Shown: positions 47,371-62,600 of the stretch, one piece after another
Layout: every line of letters begins with the position of its first letter
Numbering within the stretch: position 1 is the first letter of the stretch
Origin: Pedobacter sp. PACM 27299
Lineage (GTDB): Bacteria > Bacteroidota > Bacteroidia > Sphingobacteriales > Sphingobacteriaceae
Reading direction: 5' to 3'
Assembly: GCF_001412655.1 (NCBI RefSeq)
Contig: NZ_CP012996.1
Coordinates: 806,001 to 870,000 of the forward strand
DNA length: 64,000 nucleotides
The notes under the pieces: generated by a model
Seen by the model: only the letters and a program-made list of their open reading frames with translations
What the model was told of the DNA's origin: nothing
Databases searched by the model: none
Translations under genes and position numbers: made by a program

Positions 47371-48334
47371 CGTTGATACGATCAGTTCATTTTATGGTGT
47401 AAAGGTCAAAAACCTGCTTCGTCAGTACCGTGATTACCTCAGCGACTTTAAAAGCTGGGATCAAAAAGCACATGCAAAACAATGGCTATTATACCCGGAG
47501 AATCTTGGTGAACAGCTCTCCATTGATGAAACCAGTCTGTCCCATGGTGAACTTTATACTATTATCACCAATAAAGCTGCTAAAGGTAAAAAAGGGGCTA
47601 TCGTGGCTATTGTAGCGGGAACTAAAGCCGAAACGGTGATTTCTGTATTGCAACAAATTCCTGAACGGCTGAGAAAAAAGGTGACCGAGATTACCCTGGA
47701 TATGGCAGGTAATATGGAACTAATCTGCAAACGTTGTTTTCCAGGAGCTATCAGAGTCACTGACCGTTTCCATGTGCAGAAACTGGCTACCGAAGCGCTA
47801 CAGGAAATGCGGATTAAACATAGATGGGAAGCGATGGATATCGAAAATGAAGCCATTGAGCAATCAAAGAAAACAGGCCACCCTTTTCATCCGGAAGTAC
47901 TCCATAACGGGGATACGGTCAAGCAATTACTCGCCAGGGGAAGATACGTATTGTATAAAAAGCCTGCCGATTGGACCCAAAGCCAAAAGGATCGTGCTGA
48001 GCTTCTATTTGAAAGATTTCCTGATCTTAAAACAGCATATGGGCTGAGTATGGGGCTTAGTCAGCTATTTGAAAACACAAAGAATAAGGTCTTTGCACTG
48101 GCCAAGCTGGCTAAATGGCACGAAAGAGTCAGGCAAACTGGCTTCAAGGCTTTCAACACCATTGCAAGATCGATACAGAATCATTATCAGACCATATTAA
48201 ACTACTTTGATCGCAGATCTACAAACGCTTCTGCCGAATCTTTCAACGCCAAAATCAAAGCTTTTAGAGCTCAGTTTAGAGGCGTCAAAAATATTGAATT
48301 CTTCCTTTTCAGACTTACACAATTGTATGCTTAA
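47342..48334 (+). CDS. ISAon1-family transposase catalytic region (ORF2)
   Basis: The frame opens right after a TAA at 47339-47341 and runs to 48334 (330 codons). It has no ATG, GTG or TTG before GTG at 47603. Yet recognisable transposase sequence, including GVKVKNLLRQYRDYLSDF and the first catalytic Asp in LSIDETSLSHGELYTI, lies upstream of that GTG. Later blocks are TEITLDMAGNMELICKRCFP (second Asp), VTDRFHVQKLATEAL and NASAESFNAKIKAFRAQFRG (catalytic Glu), so a DDE set is complete. Expression therefore needs a frameshift from ORF1 into the +1 frame. The reported start is the first base of the open frame, not a start codon. Confidence 0.82.
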   Translation, partial: KKSIDTAPSSVDTISSFYGVKVKNLLRQYRDYLSDFKSWDQKAHAKQWLLYPENLGEQLSIDETSLSHGELYTIITNKAAKGKKGAIVAIVAGTKAETVISVLQQIPERLRKKVTEITLDMAGNMELICKRCFPGAIRVTDRFHVQKLATEALQEMRIKHRWEAMDIENEAIEQSKKTGHPFHPEVLHNGDTVKQLLARGRYVLYKKPADWTQSQKDRAELLFERFPDLKTAYGLSMGLSQLFENTKNKVFALAKLAKWHERVRQTGFKAFNTIARSIQNHYQTILNYFDRRSTNASAESFNAKIKAFRAQFRGVKNIEFFLFRLTQLYA

Positions 48335-48352
48335 CAGCGAAATTCAAACCAC

Positions 48353-48378
48353 TGCTCCACAACTTTTGGCATTGATCC
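48353..48378 (-). repeat. Right terminal inverted repeat of the insertion sequence
   Basis: Exact reverse complement of the left end over 26 bases. Confidence 0.92.
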
Positions 48379-48386
48379 GATTTGAA
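48379..48386. repeat. Target-site duplication, right copy
   Basis: GATTTGAA, identical to 46927-46934. Confidence 0.9.
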
Positions 48387-49158
48387 TGCATGAGCAGGAA
48401 ATGTTGTACCTGAACATAGCTTGTCAGCAAGGGATCCTGAAATTGGGTTTCATCTCTTACTGCTGGTTGCCTAGCTAAATTATCTATCATATTTGCTTAA
48501 ACTGCCTTTTCTTGTATTTGAAAAACGTATTACAGCATACAGCAGCTCTTAATGCACAGACTAATTATAAGGATTTTAAATGCATTTATTTCCTGTACTT
48601 ACTATTCTTCCATGATTGCTGGCCAAACTTGTTGTTTAAAGAGGCGGTCAAGCACCGGATAACTGAACCACAAAAAACGATTACCGTATGCTCATCATTC
48701 ATCATTACCGGAGAGCTGATCAGCTCCCATGATATCAATGATTATAAAGCGAGTTGTATACTATAAGTCTGGGTCGATTCATCTGTTTATAGTCTGCTGT
48801 CTCTCTGGGAGGTCAGGATCTGCCCGTATGTAGCGCTGGAAAGTTTAAACTTTATTTTGAAACAGGGATTTTTGCAGCTGGCATTTCAGTTTTGAGGTTA
48901 ATCCCATCAATTTTTCTGGGGCTTACCACAAAAGATGACGTTTTTACTGATCATTCCTAGGTTAAGAGCGCATCTGTTCTGTGGATTTTAATCCGAATCA
49001 TACCTTATTGCCGCAATGGCTTCAAATTAGTTTCAATTATTTCAAACAGCGATATCTATAGAATACGTCTAATGTACAGGGAGTTGGGGACTACTGCTGC
49101 GAATGCGCATATTGAAAACCCTTCATAATCGATCCTAAACCGATTATTTTAAAATTAA
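48387..49158. other. Gene-free DNA between insertion sequence and rRNA operon 2
   Basis: Short open frames exist (the longest about 84 codons from a TTG at 48512) but none has a recognisable product or coding look. The stretch may be decayed coding DNA. It ends where the rRNA repeat begins. Confidence 0.5.
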
Positions 49159-49160
49159 TG

Positions 49161-49191
49161 TTTGCAGAGCCGGTTAATTTTCCTACTTTTG
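49161..49191 (+). promoter_or_regulatory. rRNA operon 2 promoter P1
   Basis: TTTG-N19-TACTTTTG, identical to P1 of operon 1. Confidence 0.8.
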
Positions 49192-49328
49192 CATCCCGCT
49201 TCGGAGGAAGGGTTTGAGTGAAAGAGATACAGAGAGAAGATTTTGAAAGATTGCAGTAGGACTTTGTTAAAGTCGGTTTTGCCGGTTTAACCACCAGAAA
49301 AACAAAAAGATTTATTTTCAAATAAAGC

Positions 49329-49358
49329 TTGACAATAACAAAAAGATTTCTACCTTTG
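49329..49358 (+). promoter_or_regulatory. rRNA operon 2 promoter P2
   Basis: TTG-N19-TACCTTTG, identical to P2 of operon 1. Confidence 0.82.
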
Positions 49359-49644
49359 CAGTCCCAACAAAAACGGGGGTTACCAAACGGAGTTTGATAA
49401 CAAAACAAAAAAGACTGAAACAATCGAAATTCGATTGCAACATATAAAGAAGATCCGCGAGGTGATTCGAGAAGTTCATTAAAGAGATGTCATTTATAAA
49501 CGTAGCGAGGTACAGATAGTACAGTTTCAAAGTACATGAAAACCAAAGCTATTATTTCGAGTCAGAAACTGACAGACAATACAAAAAAGAATAAAGACTA
49601 TTATTAACAAGTTAAGAATGGTCAGCGTTCAAACACAACATTTT

Positions 49645-51166
<1,522 letters not shown>

Positions 51167-51341
51167 CTGGAGTAGTTCAGACTACTCGCTACGTAAATGA
51201 TATAAATGACAATAAAATCTCAAAAGAAAAACCCATAGAATGAAGCATCATAAGTGTTTCTGACTAAGCGAGGGAGTGGATGAGGCTACAGGGATTGTGA
51301 ATGAGACACCTCAGAACAATTACCGAAGCTGAATTTAACCT

Positions 51342-51415
51342 AGTCCCGTAGCTCAGTTGGTTAGAGCACTACACTGATAATGTAGGGGTCAGCAGTTCAA
51401 ATCTGCTCGGGACTA
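51342..51415 (+). tRNA. tRNA-Ile (GAT), operon 2 spacer
   Basis: Identical to the operon 1 copy; loop CTGATAA with anticodon GAT. Confidence 0.96.
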
Positions 51416-51429
51416 CATATATACTCTAA

Positions 51430-51503
51430 GGGGGATTAGCTCAGCTGGCTAGAGCGCCTGCCTTGCACGCAGGAGGTCAACGGTTCGACTCCGTTATTCT
51501 CCA
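51430..51503 (+). tRNA. tRNA-Ala (TGC), operon 2 spacer
   Basis: Identical to the operon 1 copy; loop CTTGCAC with anticodon TGC. Confidence 0.96.
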
Positions 51504-51723
51504 CATTACCCGGTCTAAATACGAGAGGCCATAAATATAATTGCCAGCAGGCAATTAGGGGAACTAAAGTTCTTTGACATATTGGAAGAAGTTAATAAAG
51601 AAGAGCAAACAACAATAGAGACGTTGTTAGCTTGGAGGGATGAAGTAAGCAATTACGACAAACTAAGAAGATAACGACAATCAAAAAAAGCATTTCCATA
51701 GGCGCAAAAGGCTATGGAGAGAA

Positions 51724-54597
<2,874 letters not shown>

Positions 54598-54745
54598 AAG
54601 AGCAATAAACTGTTGTTTGTTCTTCATAATAACTTCTTTCAATAATATGTCACTGTTTGTGGGCCATAGGATATGGTTCGTGTATATGGGAATACCGATA
54701 GCTTTTGCTAAGGATACCTGATACGGAAAAGCAAACAATAAAAAT

Positions 54746-54859
54746 ATTTAGGTGCCTATATCGGCGGTGTCTACCTCTTCCCATTCCGAACAGAGAAGTC
54801 AAGCCCGCCAGAGCCGATGGTACTGCGGTAACACGTGGGAGAGTAGGTCGGTGCCAAAT
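54746..54859 (+). rRNA. rrf: 5S ribosomal RNA, operon 2
   Basis: Matches the first 5S copy of operon 1 (GGCGG/CCGCC version). It is the only 5S of this operon. Confidence 0.93.
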
Positions 54860-54867
54860 CTTAAAGG

Positions 54868-54897
54868 AAGCCTGTAGGAAACTACAGGCTTTTCTTG
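54868..54897 (+). terminator. Terminator of rRNA operon 2
   Basis: AAGCCTGTAG/CTACAGGCTT hairpin with GAAA loop followed by TTCTTG. Confidence 0.83.
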
Positions 54898-56222
54898 TAT
54901 ACCGCCTTTTTTTCTGAAAGGGTTCAGTAAGCTGTATAGTTGCGATGCCACAAATTAATTTAAACAGTAACTCTGTTTTGGTCTTTAGCCTATATTCGTT
55001 CTAACTTTAGTTAATAATCAATTTATGCCTTAGAGATCCATTGTGTGTATTTATATGAGATACTGCTCAGAAGCTGTTATTCTGAATGCTAACGATCTCT
55101 ATTCTGTCTATTAGCCATCATCTTTATATTGAGCTTTATTCAATCGATTGTTATAGTATTTCTATAAGTTATTCATTTTTTACTGAAGTAGTAATCTCAA
55201 GGTATAAGGAAATTGGTTCAATCTCGATTCTTTTTGTTAAGAACTTAGCATACCTGTAAGGAACTGATCTTTAATATAAGCCAAATAGGAAATTTTAAAT
55301 GGTAGTAGTGGCTGAAGTTCTGTTATGAATTACGAAGATTTATTTTAATTAATAGGAATTCAAGAGATAGAATATTGAAAAATGAAGCTTATTGCAAATA
55401 TCTCCCCTAATGGATTATTAACAACATTCCTATTGAATTATGCATAACTGAAATTAGGGGCTAATTCGATTTTAGAGCAGTATTAGTCAATAGGAGAGAA
55501 CTGAGGGCATGTAAAGGTTTTTCCTGATGTTAGAGTGACAAAGTAGATTGTTAATTGCCTACAAAGCACTAAAACTTGACTGAATCTATTCAAACAAAAG
55601 ATAAGGTCCAGGCATTTAATCATAAGCGCTTTCGATTATTGACCAGGTCGGCTTAACCTATTTTGTGATTTGTGTTATAATTTACGAAAACTATTTTGAG
55701 TGTTCATCAGTGATATTGTTTGCATTTATTGTGGTTTTTACTAGCTGATTTTACTACATATTTCTGTTGGGGATTAGATTTGTATTTATTTTCTGGAAAT
55801 TTACCTTATTGTTATTGCTATTTAATTATTAATTTGAATGTTGAATATTTCACCAGATTCTGTCTTGATGGTCCGATTTTTTGAACTAAAAAAAGAATCA
55901 AATATTTTTGATTGAAATTAAAAATTTATTGAAATCAATCTATATATTATACAATATTTTGTTAATTATGGTATTTTTCTGGTCATAACGATCAAAAATA
56001 ATTTTCAATTTTAGATTTAAGTGTCTAATTCCGTCCTGAAAACGCTCAGGTTTTGTTTTTTTGGTTTAAGTAAATAGGGTGTTTTTTTGAAGTGTTTTAG
56101 CTTTATTTGACGATAGTTATTGGCTATTTTTAGCGTAAAATAAATCGTTTTTTTGAGCAAAAACCTATTGAAATTGCAATGGGCGTTTTCGTAAATAACT
56201 GATAATAAACCGCTTTAAACGC
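54898..56222. other. Gene-free A/T-rich DNA after rRNA operon 2
   Basis: About 1.3 kb with no ORF of 60 codons on either strand. I see no tRNA, RNase P, tmRNA or other known RNA signature and no clear repeats. It is notably long for this otherwise compact region and may be degraded sequence or hold an unrecognised RNA. Confidence 0.6.
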
Positions 56223-56250
56223 AAAAAAGCTCACATTTCTGTGAGCTTTT
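56223..56250 (-). terminator. Terminator of tRNA-Met
   Basis: AAAAGCTCACA pairs with TGTGAGCTTTT; read leftward it ends in a T run directly after the tRNA. Confidence 0.85.
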
Positions 56251-56255
56251 AACGG

Positions 56256-56329
56256 TAGCGGGGAGCAGGATCGAACTGCCGACCTCAGGGTTATGAATCC
56301 TGCGCTCTAACCATCTGAGCTACCCCGCC
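56256..56329 (-). tRNA. tRNA-Met (CAT)
   Basis: A 74-nt cloverleaf read leftward. Acceptor GGCGGGG/CCCCGCT, D arm with GCTCAGATGGTTAGAGC, anticodon loop TTCATAA giving CAT, T loop TTCGATC. The last pair of the anticodon stem is an A-C mismatch. The first acceptor pair is G-T, unlike the unpaired start typical of initiator tRNA, so an elongator (or tRNA-Ile2 precursor read by TilS) is likely. CCA is not encoded. Confidence 0.93.
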
Positions 56330-56355
56330 GGGCGATCTTCTTTTCTAAAGAGTTG

Positions 56356-56363
56356 CAAATATA
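56356..56363 (-). promoter_or_regulatory. Promoter -7 element of tRNA-Met
   Basis: Read leftward TATATTTG, an exact TAnnTTTG, 26 bp upstream of the tRNA 5' end. Confidence 0.5.
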
Positions 56364-56435
56364 GAAAAAAATACTTTCCTTTAGAAATAAATAAAAAAAA
56401 AATTGTCCATTAGTTCAGAATGTAAGGATCCATCG

Positions 56436-56816
56436 ATGTCAGAAAAGAAAAAGTTTACGTTAGAATATGAATTGAGATCATCCCCACGAATTTTGTTTAG
56501 CTTTATTAGCGAGCCAAATGGCTTGTCTCAGTGGTTTGCCGACGATGTAATTTTCCGTGACCAAGTTTATACATTTACATGGGATGATGAAGTACAAAAA
56601 GCGAAGCTTTTAAGTATTAAAGAGAATAAATTGGTGAAATTTAAATGGCTTGATGATGAACCGCATTGTTATTTTGAAATGGAAATCGTTCAAGACGAAT
56701 TAACGAACGATGTTGCACTTTCTATTACAGACTTTGCTACTGAAGATACACTTGCAGAACGCACCTTAATATGGGATAACCAGATAACCTATTTACATAG
56801 TGTGCTTGGAGCATAA
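56436..56816 (+). CDS. START-like domain protein
   Basis: A 126-residue single-domain protein of the SRPBCC/START-like fold found across Bacteroidota. Typical blocks are FTLEYELRSSPRILFSFI, PNGLSQWFADDV, FTWDDEVQKAKLL, FKWLDDEP and the ending LIWDNQITYLHSVLGA. The true start is the ATG at 56436 (MSEKKKF); the open frame reaches back to a TTG at 56403 with unrelated residues. Its ligand and role are unknown. It lies 30 bp ahead of lptF on the same strand. Confidence 0.88.
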   Translation: MSEKKKFTLEYELRSSPRILFSFISEPNGLSQWFADDVIFRDQVYTFTWDDEVQKAKLLSIKENKLVKFKWLDDEPHCYFEMEIVQDELTNDVALSITDFATEDTLAERTLIWDNQITYLHSVLGA

Positions 56817-56834
56817 TTTTTCAGTTGCTTTGTT

Positions 56835-56842
56835 TACCTTTG
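56835..56842 (+). promoter_or_regulatory. lptF promoter -7 element abutting the TTG start
   Basis: TACCTTTG fits TAnnTTTG and ends 4 bp before the TTG at 56847, so transcription would begin at the start codon itself. Confidence 0.45.
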
Positions 56843-56846
56843 CATA

Positions 56847-58286
56847 TTGAAAAAGATTCATTTACTTCTGCTCAAAGCATTTATTAGGCCTTTTTTCGTC
56901 ACATTTTTTATTGTGATGTTTATATTATTGATGTTCTTTTTATTTAAGTACGTCGATGATTTAATTGGAAAGGGCTTTGAATGGTATGTAATTCTAGAGC
57001 TGATGTACTATGCATCAGCTGCTAATGTTTCAATGGCACTTCCACTTTCGATCCTATTGTCGTCTATAATGACTTTTGGAACACTAGGTGAGAACTATGA
57101 GCTGGTTGCTATAAAGTCTGCAGGAGTATCACTTCAAAAGGCAATGATGCCTTTATTGGTATTAATTGTATTTATAGCCATTGGTTCTTTCTTATTTTCT
57201 GACGTGATGTTGCCAAAGGCCAATTTAAAGTTTGGCTCTCTATTGTGGGATATACGAAACAAGAAATTATCTTTTCTAATTAAGGAGGGGGTATTCAATA
57301 ATAGTATTCCAGGATATTCCATAAGAGTAGATAAAAAGGGTGAGGATGGTGTTACTCTAGAAGGCGTAATGATCTATGACCATACGAGTAATAGTGGAAT
57401 AGCAAAAATCATCATCGCGAAAGAAGGGAAAATGGCTAGTGATGATAAGAATCTTCTTTTAAAGTTAAAGAATGGTGTGAGGTATGAAGAGTCAAGTGGT
57501 GAAAATACTTCTTATAACCCAAGGCAACAATTCACCCGAATGCGATTCAAAGAAACAGATCAAAAATTTGATATATCTAGTTTTAAAATGAATCGTACAG
57601 ATGAGCAAGGTTTTAGAAATAATACCCAAATGCTCAATCTAAAAGGATTAGTCAAAAAACGGGATTCTTTAACAAAAGAATTAGATAGCGTCAATAAATT
57701 TGCTGGTATGACTGTCGCTAGTTACTTTAAACAGAATAACTATGTGAAAGGGTACACTAAGGTCAACACGGCTGAAAAGAAGATTACAGGCCCTGTTTTG
57801 AGGGGTTTACCGGTTGGAGATCGATTAAGGTCTATTCAGTCTGCAGTAGATCAAGCTAAGACTATTAAGGAAACTGTATCAGCTAGATTAGCTGATCATT
57901 CGGATAAGGTCCGTAATATTATAAAAGTGGAGATTGAGTATCAAAAGAAATTCACTTTGGCGGTGTCATGTCTGCTCTTGTTTTTCATTGGTGCGCCATT
58001 GGGTGCAATTATTAGAAAGGGAGGGCTAGGCTTGCCAGTGGTGATGGCAATCGTATTCTTTTTAATTTATCATATCATCGCTACAGTAGCTGAGAAATCT
58101 GCGATAACAGGCACATTAGCTCCTTTCTTCGGACCTTGGCTCGCTATTATTATATTATCTCCTGTAGGGGCATTTCTGACCTATAAAGCGACTGTTGATT
58201 CTGCCTTATTTGATATTAATGCGATTAAACAATCGATAACAGGTCTTTTTAAAAAGAAAAAACAGCGATCAAAATCTAAGGTATAA
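56847..58286 (+). CDS. LptF/LptG-family lipopolysaccharide export permease (YjgP/YjgQ)
   Basis: A 479-residue permease of the LPS transport complex, which with LptB moves LPS from the inner membrane to the Lpt bridge. Three N-terminal membrane helices (FFVTFFIVMFILLMFFLFKY, ASAANVSMALPLSILLSSIM, LVLIVFIAIGSFLFSDVMLP) enclose GTLGENYELVAIKSAGVSLQ. A long periplasmic domain with a Lys-rich helical insertion follows, then three C-terminal helices. Bacteroidota proteins of this type are longer than E. coli LptF (366). The start is a TTG giving MKKIHLLLLKAFIRPF, which matches the family; the next internal Met lies inside the first helix. It is co-directional with the START-like gene and ribBA. Confidence 0.9.
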   Translation: MKKIHLLLLKAFIRPFFVTFFIVMFILLMFFLFKYVDDLIGKGFEWYVILELMYYASAANVSMALPLSILLSSIMTFGTLGENYELVAIKSAGVSLQKAMMPLLVLIVFIAIGSFLFSDVMLPKANLKFGSLLWDIRNKKLSFLIKEGVFNNSIPGYSIRVDKKGEDGVTLEGVMIYDHTSNSGIAKIIIAKEGKMASDDKNLLLKLKNGVRYEESSGENTSYNPRQQFTRMRFKETDQKFDISSFKMNRTDEQGFRNNTQMLNLKGLVKKRDSLTKELDSVNKFAGMTVASYFKQNNYVKGYTKVNTAEKKITGPVLRGLPVGDRLRSIQSAVDQAKTIKETVSARLADHSDKVRNIIKVEIEYQKKFTLAVSCLLLFFIGAPLGAIIRKGGLGLPVVMAIVFFLIYHIIATVAEKSAITGTLAPFFGPWLAIIILSPVGAFLTYKATVDSALFDINAIKQSITGLFKKKKQRSKSKV

Positions 58287-58369
58287 CCTAAGCTAACTAT
58301 AAATTATACTGGCGGATATTCATTACTTATTTATGATATTTTAGCGAAGGATATTGAATAGGAAGGTTG

Positions 58370-58377
58370 TAACTTTG
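58370..58377 (+). promoter_or_regulatory. ribBA promoter -7 element
   Basis: TAACTTTG is an exact TAnnTTTG, 65 bp upstream of the ATG at 58443. No FMN riboswitch motif is seen in the leader. Confidence 0.45.
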
Positions 58378-58442
58378 TACTTAATCTTAATAGTTAAACA
58401 AGCAGCTAATCTTAGTGTTTGTACATAGATATATTTCAAAAA

Positions 58443-59654
58443 ATGGAAATCAAACTTAATGCAATAGAAGAAGCTATTGCTGAAATACAAGCTGGTAAAG
58501 TGGTTATTGTTGTTGATGATGAAGACAGAGAAAATGAGGGAGACTTCCTGACTGCTGCTGCAAATGCAACTCCCGAAGTAATTAACTTTATGGCGACCCA
58601 TGGAAGAGGATTAATATGTGCTGCTTTAACAGAAGAGAGATGTGACGAACTTGGTTTGGAACTGATGGTAGGCAAAAATACGGCTGCTTATGAGACAAAT
58701 TTCACAGTGTCTGTTGATTTAATTGGCTATGGCTGTACCACTGGGATTTCTGCATCAGATAGATCAAAGACGATTCAGGCATTGATCAACCCAAATACAA
58801 ATCCTGATGAATTAGGTAAACCCGGGCATATTTTTCCTCTGAGATCCAAAGATGGCGGAGTATTGAGAAGGTCAGGTCATACTGAAGCATCAGTTGATTT
58901 GGCTAGATTGGCCGGCATGGAGCCAGCTGGAGTTTTAGTAGAAATTATGAAGGAGGATGGCGAGATGGCTAGACTCCCTGATCTTGTAAAGATTGCTGCT
59001 CAGCATAACCTCAAAATCATCTCAATAAAAGATCTTATTGCTTATAGATTGAGTAAAGAAAGTTTAATTCAAGAAGAGGTAACAGTTAATCTTCCTACTC
59101 AATGGGGAGACTTCAAGATGACAGCTTATACACAATTAGATACTGGTGCCACTCATTTAGCAATAAGTAAAGGGGAGTGGACAGCGGATGAACCTGTTAT
59201 GGTGAGAGTCCATAGCTCATGCGTTACCGGAGATATCTTTGGCTCTTGCCGCTGTGATTGCGGCCCTCAGCTGCATAAAGCAATGGAAATGATTGATAAG
59301 GAAGGTAAAGGACTAATCGTATATATGAACCAGGAAGGAAGAGGTATTGGTCTGGTTAATAAATTAAGATCATACAATCTTCAGGATGCAGGATTTGACA
59401 CTGTAGAAGCTAATATAAAATTAGGTTTTAAAGGGGATGAGAGAGATTATGGAGTTGGGGCACAGATACTAAGAGCTCAAGGTATTTCAAAGATGAGATT
59501 GATGTCGAATAATCCTACAAAACGTGCCGGGCTGACTGGATATGGATTAGAAATTTTAGAGAATATTTCGATAGAAATTGAAAGTAATATACATAATGAG
59601 CAATATCTGAGAACCAAACGTGATAAAATGGGACATCAGATTATGAAAGGATAA
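58443..59654 (+). CDS. ribBA: Bifunctional DHBP synthase / GTP cyclohydrolase II
   Basis: A 403-residue fusion enzyme for the two entry steps of riboflavin synthesis. The N-terminal RibB half (1-200) has [35 protein letters not shown], and [16 protein letters not shown], so ribulose-5-phosphate chemistry is expected. The C-terminal RibA half has the zinc site [21 protein letters not shown] (in order Cys, Cys, Cys) and the GTP site [19 protein letters not shown]. The ATG at 58443 is chosen over a TTG at 58419. It is convergent with the TamB-like gene with only 4 bp between stop codons. Confidence 0.95.
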   Translation: MEIKLNAIEEAIAEIQAGKVVIVVDDEDRENEGDFLTAAANATPEVINFMATHGRGLICAALTEERCDELGLELMVGKNTAAYETNFTVSVDLIGYGCTTGISASDRSKTIQALINPNTNPDELGKPGHIFPLRSKDGGVLRRSGHTEASVDLARLAGMEPAGVLVEIMKEDGEMARLPDLVKIAAQHNLKIISIKDLIAYRLSKESLIQEEVTVNLPTQWGDFKMTAYTQLDTGATHLAISKGEWTADEPVMVRVHSSCVTGDIFGSCRCDCGPQLHKAMEMIDKEGKGLIVYMNQEGRGIGLVNKLRSYNLQDAGFDTVEANIKLGFKGDERDYGVGAQILRAQGISKMRLMSNNPTKRAGLTGYGLEILENISIEIESNIHNEQYLRTKRDKMGHQIMKG

Positions 59655-59658
59655 TCAA

Positions 59659-62600
59659 CTATTTTTTAGGATTATTTTTTTGCTGTTCATTAAGAATAGC
59701 CTCTTTATTAATTAATTGCCTGGTTTTTGGGGTTTCCCCATGCTGGGCTTTTTTCTTTTGGTCTCTTTTGTATTGTCCAGTGATTTTTTTCAAAAACTCT
59801 CTAAAACTATCAAACTGCTGTGTATAAACTAGCCCCAATGCAGTTACATTATTGTTTTGATTGATCCCTGAAGTTGTAAAGATCGTTTGCTGCGTTGGAG
59901 GTTTATTGGATAATTTTCCAACCAGAGTTCCGTCTTTTTTGATTAAACCAAGAATTTCGACCTCGCCTCCTACATTGTTTCTGGAAAATCCATTTAATGA
60001 CAAATCGTTGGTGCTTCCTCTGTTTACTATACCTGCATTTAGGACCACGCGATCATTAAACAATCTGAAGGAAGCATTTGCTTCAGTTAATGAGCGCACA
60101 TTAAAATCAACAAAGTCTAGATTCAAAGAAGAGAGTACATTGTTAAGTTGATTAAATAATAATTCCGTGGCTGTACTGGTTACTCCACTGGTTAGCTGTT
60201 TTCCTAAGTCTTCATTTCCTGTTCCTGGAGCAAAACTTCTTCTAATAATTAAGCTCAGAGCTTGTAGATTGAGGTTGTTTGAGTCATTGAAATAAGCTTG
60301 CATTTCTTCTTTAATAGCCGGATTGGATGGAAAGAAGATATCCAGTTTGATATCAGGCTTTAATAATAGGCCTGATAAACCCATTTCTACTTCCGTTAGC
60401 ACACGCTCATCCTTATTATTACCATCTCTATTCGCGGCAGTATATAGGTCTCTTAAACTTGTTCTAAGAGAATAAATGGCTTTCAATTGTATTTGAGCCA
60501 TAGTTGGGTTGCCAGTCCAGCGAATAGTACCACCTTGTCTTATGCTGAATTTTTTATTAATGACTTCCTGAGCCGTAAAATCGAAACTACCATTTTCAAT
60601 GATGTAATCTCCTGACATGTCAAAATCACCCTGGCTATTGATTTTTAAAGTCAGGTCGGTTGCATTTCCTCGTCCGCTTAGATTACCTAAACTGGTGAAA
60701 ATATTTGCGACACTATTAGGGTCTACATCCAGTTTTAAATTCATGGTAAGTCCATCAAAACTGTTTTGTTTTTTTACAATTTTGGTAGTGTCTTTACTTA
60801 CAAAGGTGATGAAATCCTTGCTAGAAACTGTTTCAGAGCTATTCAACGGTAAATTAAATACGGTTCCTTTTTCTGTTTTGGCGTCAATATCGATGTACAT
60901 GCGATTAGTTGGGCCTTTGAAAATGAAAGTTCCTGTACCGTAAGCCTGACCATAATAAACAGGATTATCTTTTTCTGTGGTATTTAAAGCCATGAAGTTC
61001 GTCGCTTTGATAACGGCGTCAATGGTAGGGTTATCGAGGTTGTTTAAATCTACAGTACCGTTGGCAATAGCCTGATTATTATCTACATCTAAAAGCTTTA
61101 AATTATGCACTTTAATCACACTATTGTCGATGGTAACCTGATCATTTAATGTATAGGCCGTTTGCAGATAATTGATCGTCATTTTCCCTTTATCAAATGA
61201 TACTTCTCCGTTGATAGCTGGCTTTTCGAATGGACCTTTAACGGCGAGATCTGCAGAAATATTACCTTTTAATTTTGAAACAAGCTTTTTCACAAAGGGT
61301 TCTAATACGGCCATTTCAGTTTCATCCAACTTAATATGGAGATCTATCTCTTTCTTCTCCAGATCAAGGCTCCCCCTTGCTTTTAAGGTCTCTTTATCGC
61401 GACTCATGATACTAGTATAGATGTTCGCTACATTCTCCGCTTGATGAAAAGATGAAGTATCCGTGAGACGTCCAATATAAGTGTCATTAAAGTTAAGGGA
61501 ATCAATAGTGATATGATCTGATATTTTCGGAGATTTTAAAACGTGATAGAGTTTTGTTTCACCGTTTAATTTTCCTGCGAGCTTAACTCCCAGGGTTTTT
61601 ACAAATGGATTTATTGTTTTAAGGTCAAACTGGTTAAAACCAACCTTGAGTAGGTCTGTGGGGTCATTTGATAGAATACCATCTATAGTTAATAATTGCG
61701 GTCCGTTACTAAGGTCAAAATTACTAATTTGAGTTTTTCCATCATGGAAACTGATTCTAACTTTCTCTTGAATTTTCCAATCCTCATTGTTTATTTTCAA
61801 AATAGAGGGTAAGATCGTGATACGACCTATTGTGTCTGTCGCAAATTCAACCAGTCCGTTTAAATCCAGTGAGTTGGCATCGTCCGCATTTGCGAGTTTG
61901 ACATTCAGGCTTAAGCTATCATTTCTAAGAATATTCGAAATATTCACATTTTTTATATACAAACTATCATTCAGGTCTACACGATCTGAGGTGATAATAG
62001 CCTGTAACTGATTTGTAGAGGTGTTTTCATCTACAATGATATTATTGACTACTATACCTTTATACTTTAGCTTTTTTACAAACCCATTGATAGTTGCCAC
62101 ATTTTTTTGTGAGTCAAAATTTCCAAGAAAAACAGCCTGATCTTCTATTTCCAGACCTGGTACCAAGAGCTGTGCAACGGGTTCAAATTTTTTGATTTTA
62201 AGGTCAAATTTGAAGATCTGATCTTTATAATTGACGATGTCTGCTTTTAATGATGGAATATATGTTTTTGCGAGCGCTTTATAATAGGATGGAAGTGTAT
62301 TTAGATCGTACTGACCCTTAATACTTGCATCTAAGATATCTGAATTGACAGTTAAGCTTCTATCTTTACCCATTCCACTAGCACTCAACTGGATTGAATC
62401 GATATGGTATATGCCTTTAACATTATTAAGCTGAACGTGTTGTAAAAGAAGATTTCCCTGAATATTATCTAAATTATTTCCTGTAAAATTGGTGCTGAAT
62501 ATCGCATCAATCTGAAGTGAATCTTTGTAGAGCTTCAGTGCTTTTAGTCTGGCATTTTTAATGTTGGCTTTAAAATTAAACTCTGGAAGTTTTCCATTTA

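Larger units (their letters stand above)
46935..48378 (+). mobile_element. Complete ISAon1-type (ISL3-like) insertion sequence
   Basis: A 1444-bp element bounded by perfect 26-bp inverted repeats (46935-46960 and 48353-48378; outer bases GGATCAATGCC) and an 8-bp target duplication GATTTGAA. An 8-bp duplication is the size expected for ISL3 elements. It contains two transposase ORFs in different frames on the plus strand. Intact ends and duplicated target indicate a recent or still functional insertion. It sits in the gap between the two rRNA operons, about 190 bp past the second 5S gene. Confidence 0.93.

Noticed and set aside
47603-48334. Treating the 243-codon GTG-started frame as the whole transposase
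   Set aside because: It would lack the first catalytic Asp and conserved N-terminal sequence that are encoded in the same frame upstream.
48512-48766. 84-codon frame between the insertion sequence and rRNA operon 2
   Set aside because: Starts at TTG, no recognisable family, cysteine- and aromatic-rich composition typical of random frames.
58287-58442. FMN riboswitch ahead of ribBA
   Set aside because: None of the conserved FMN aptamer segments were seen in the 156-bp leader.
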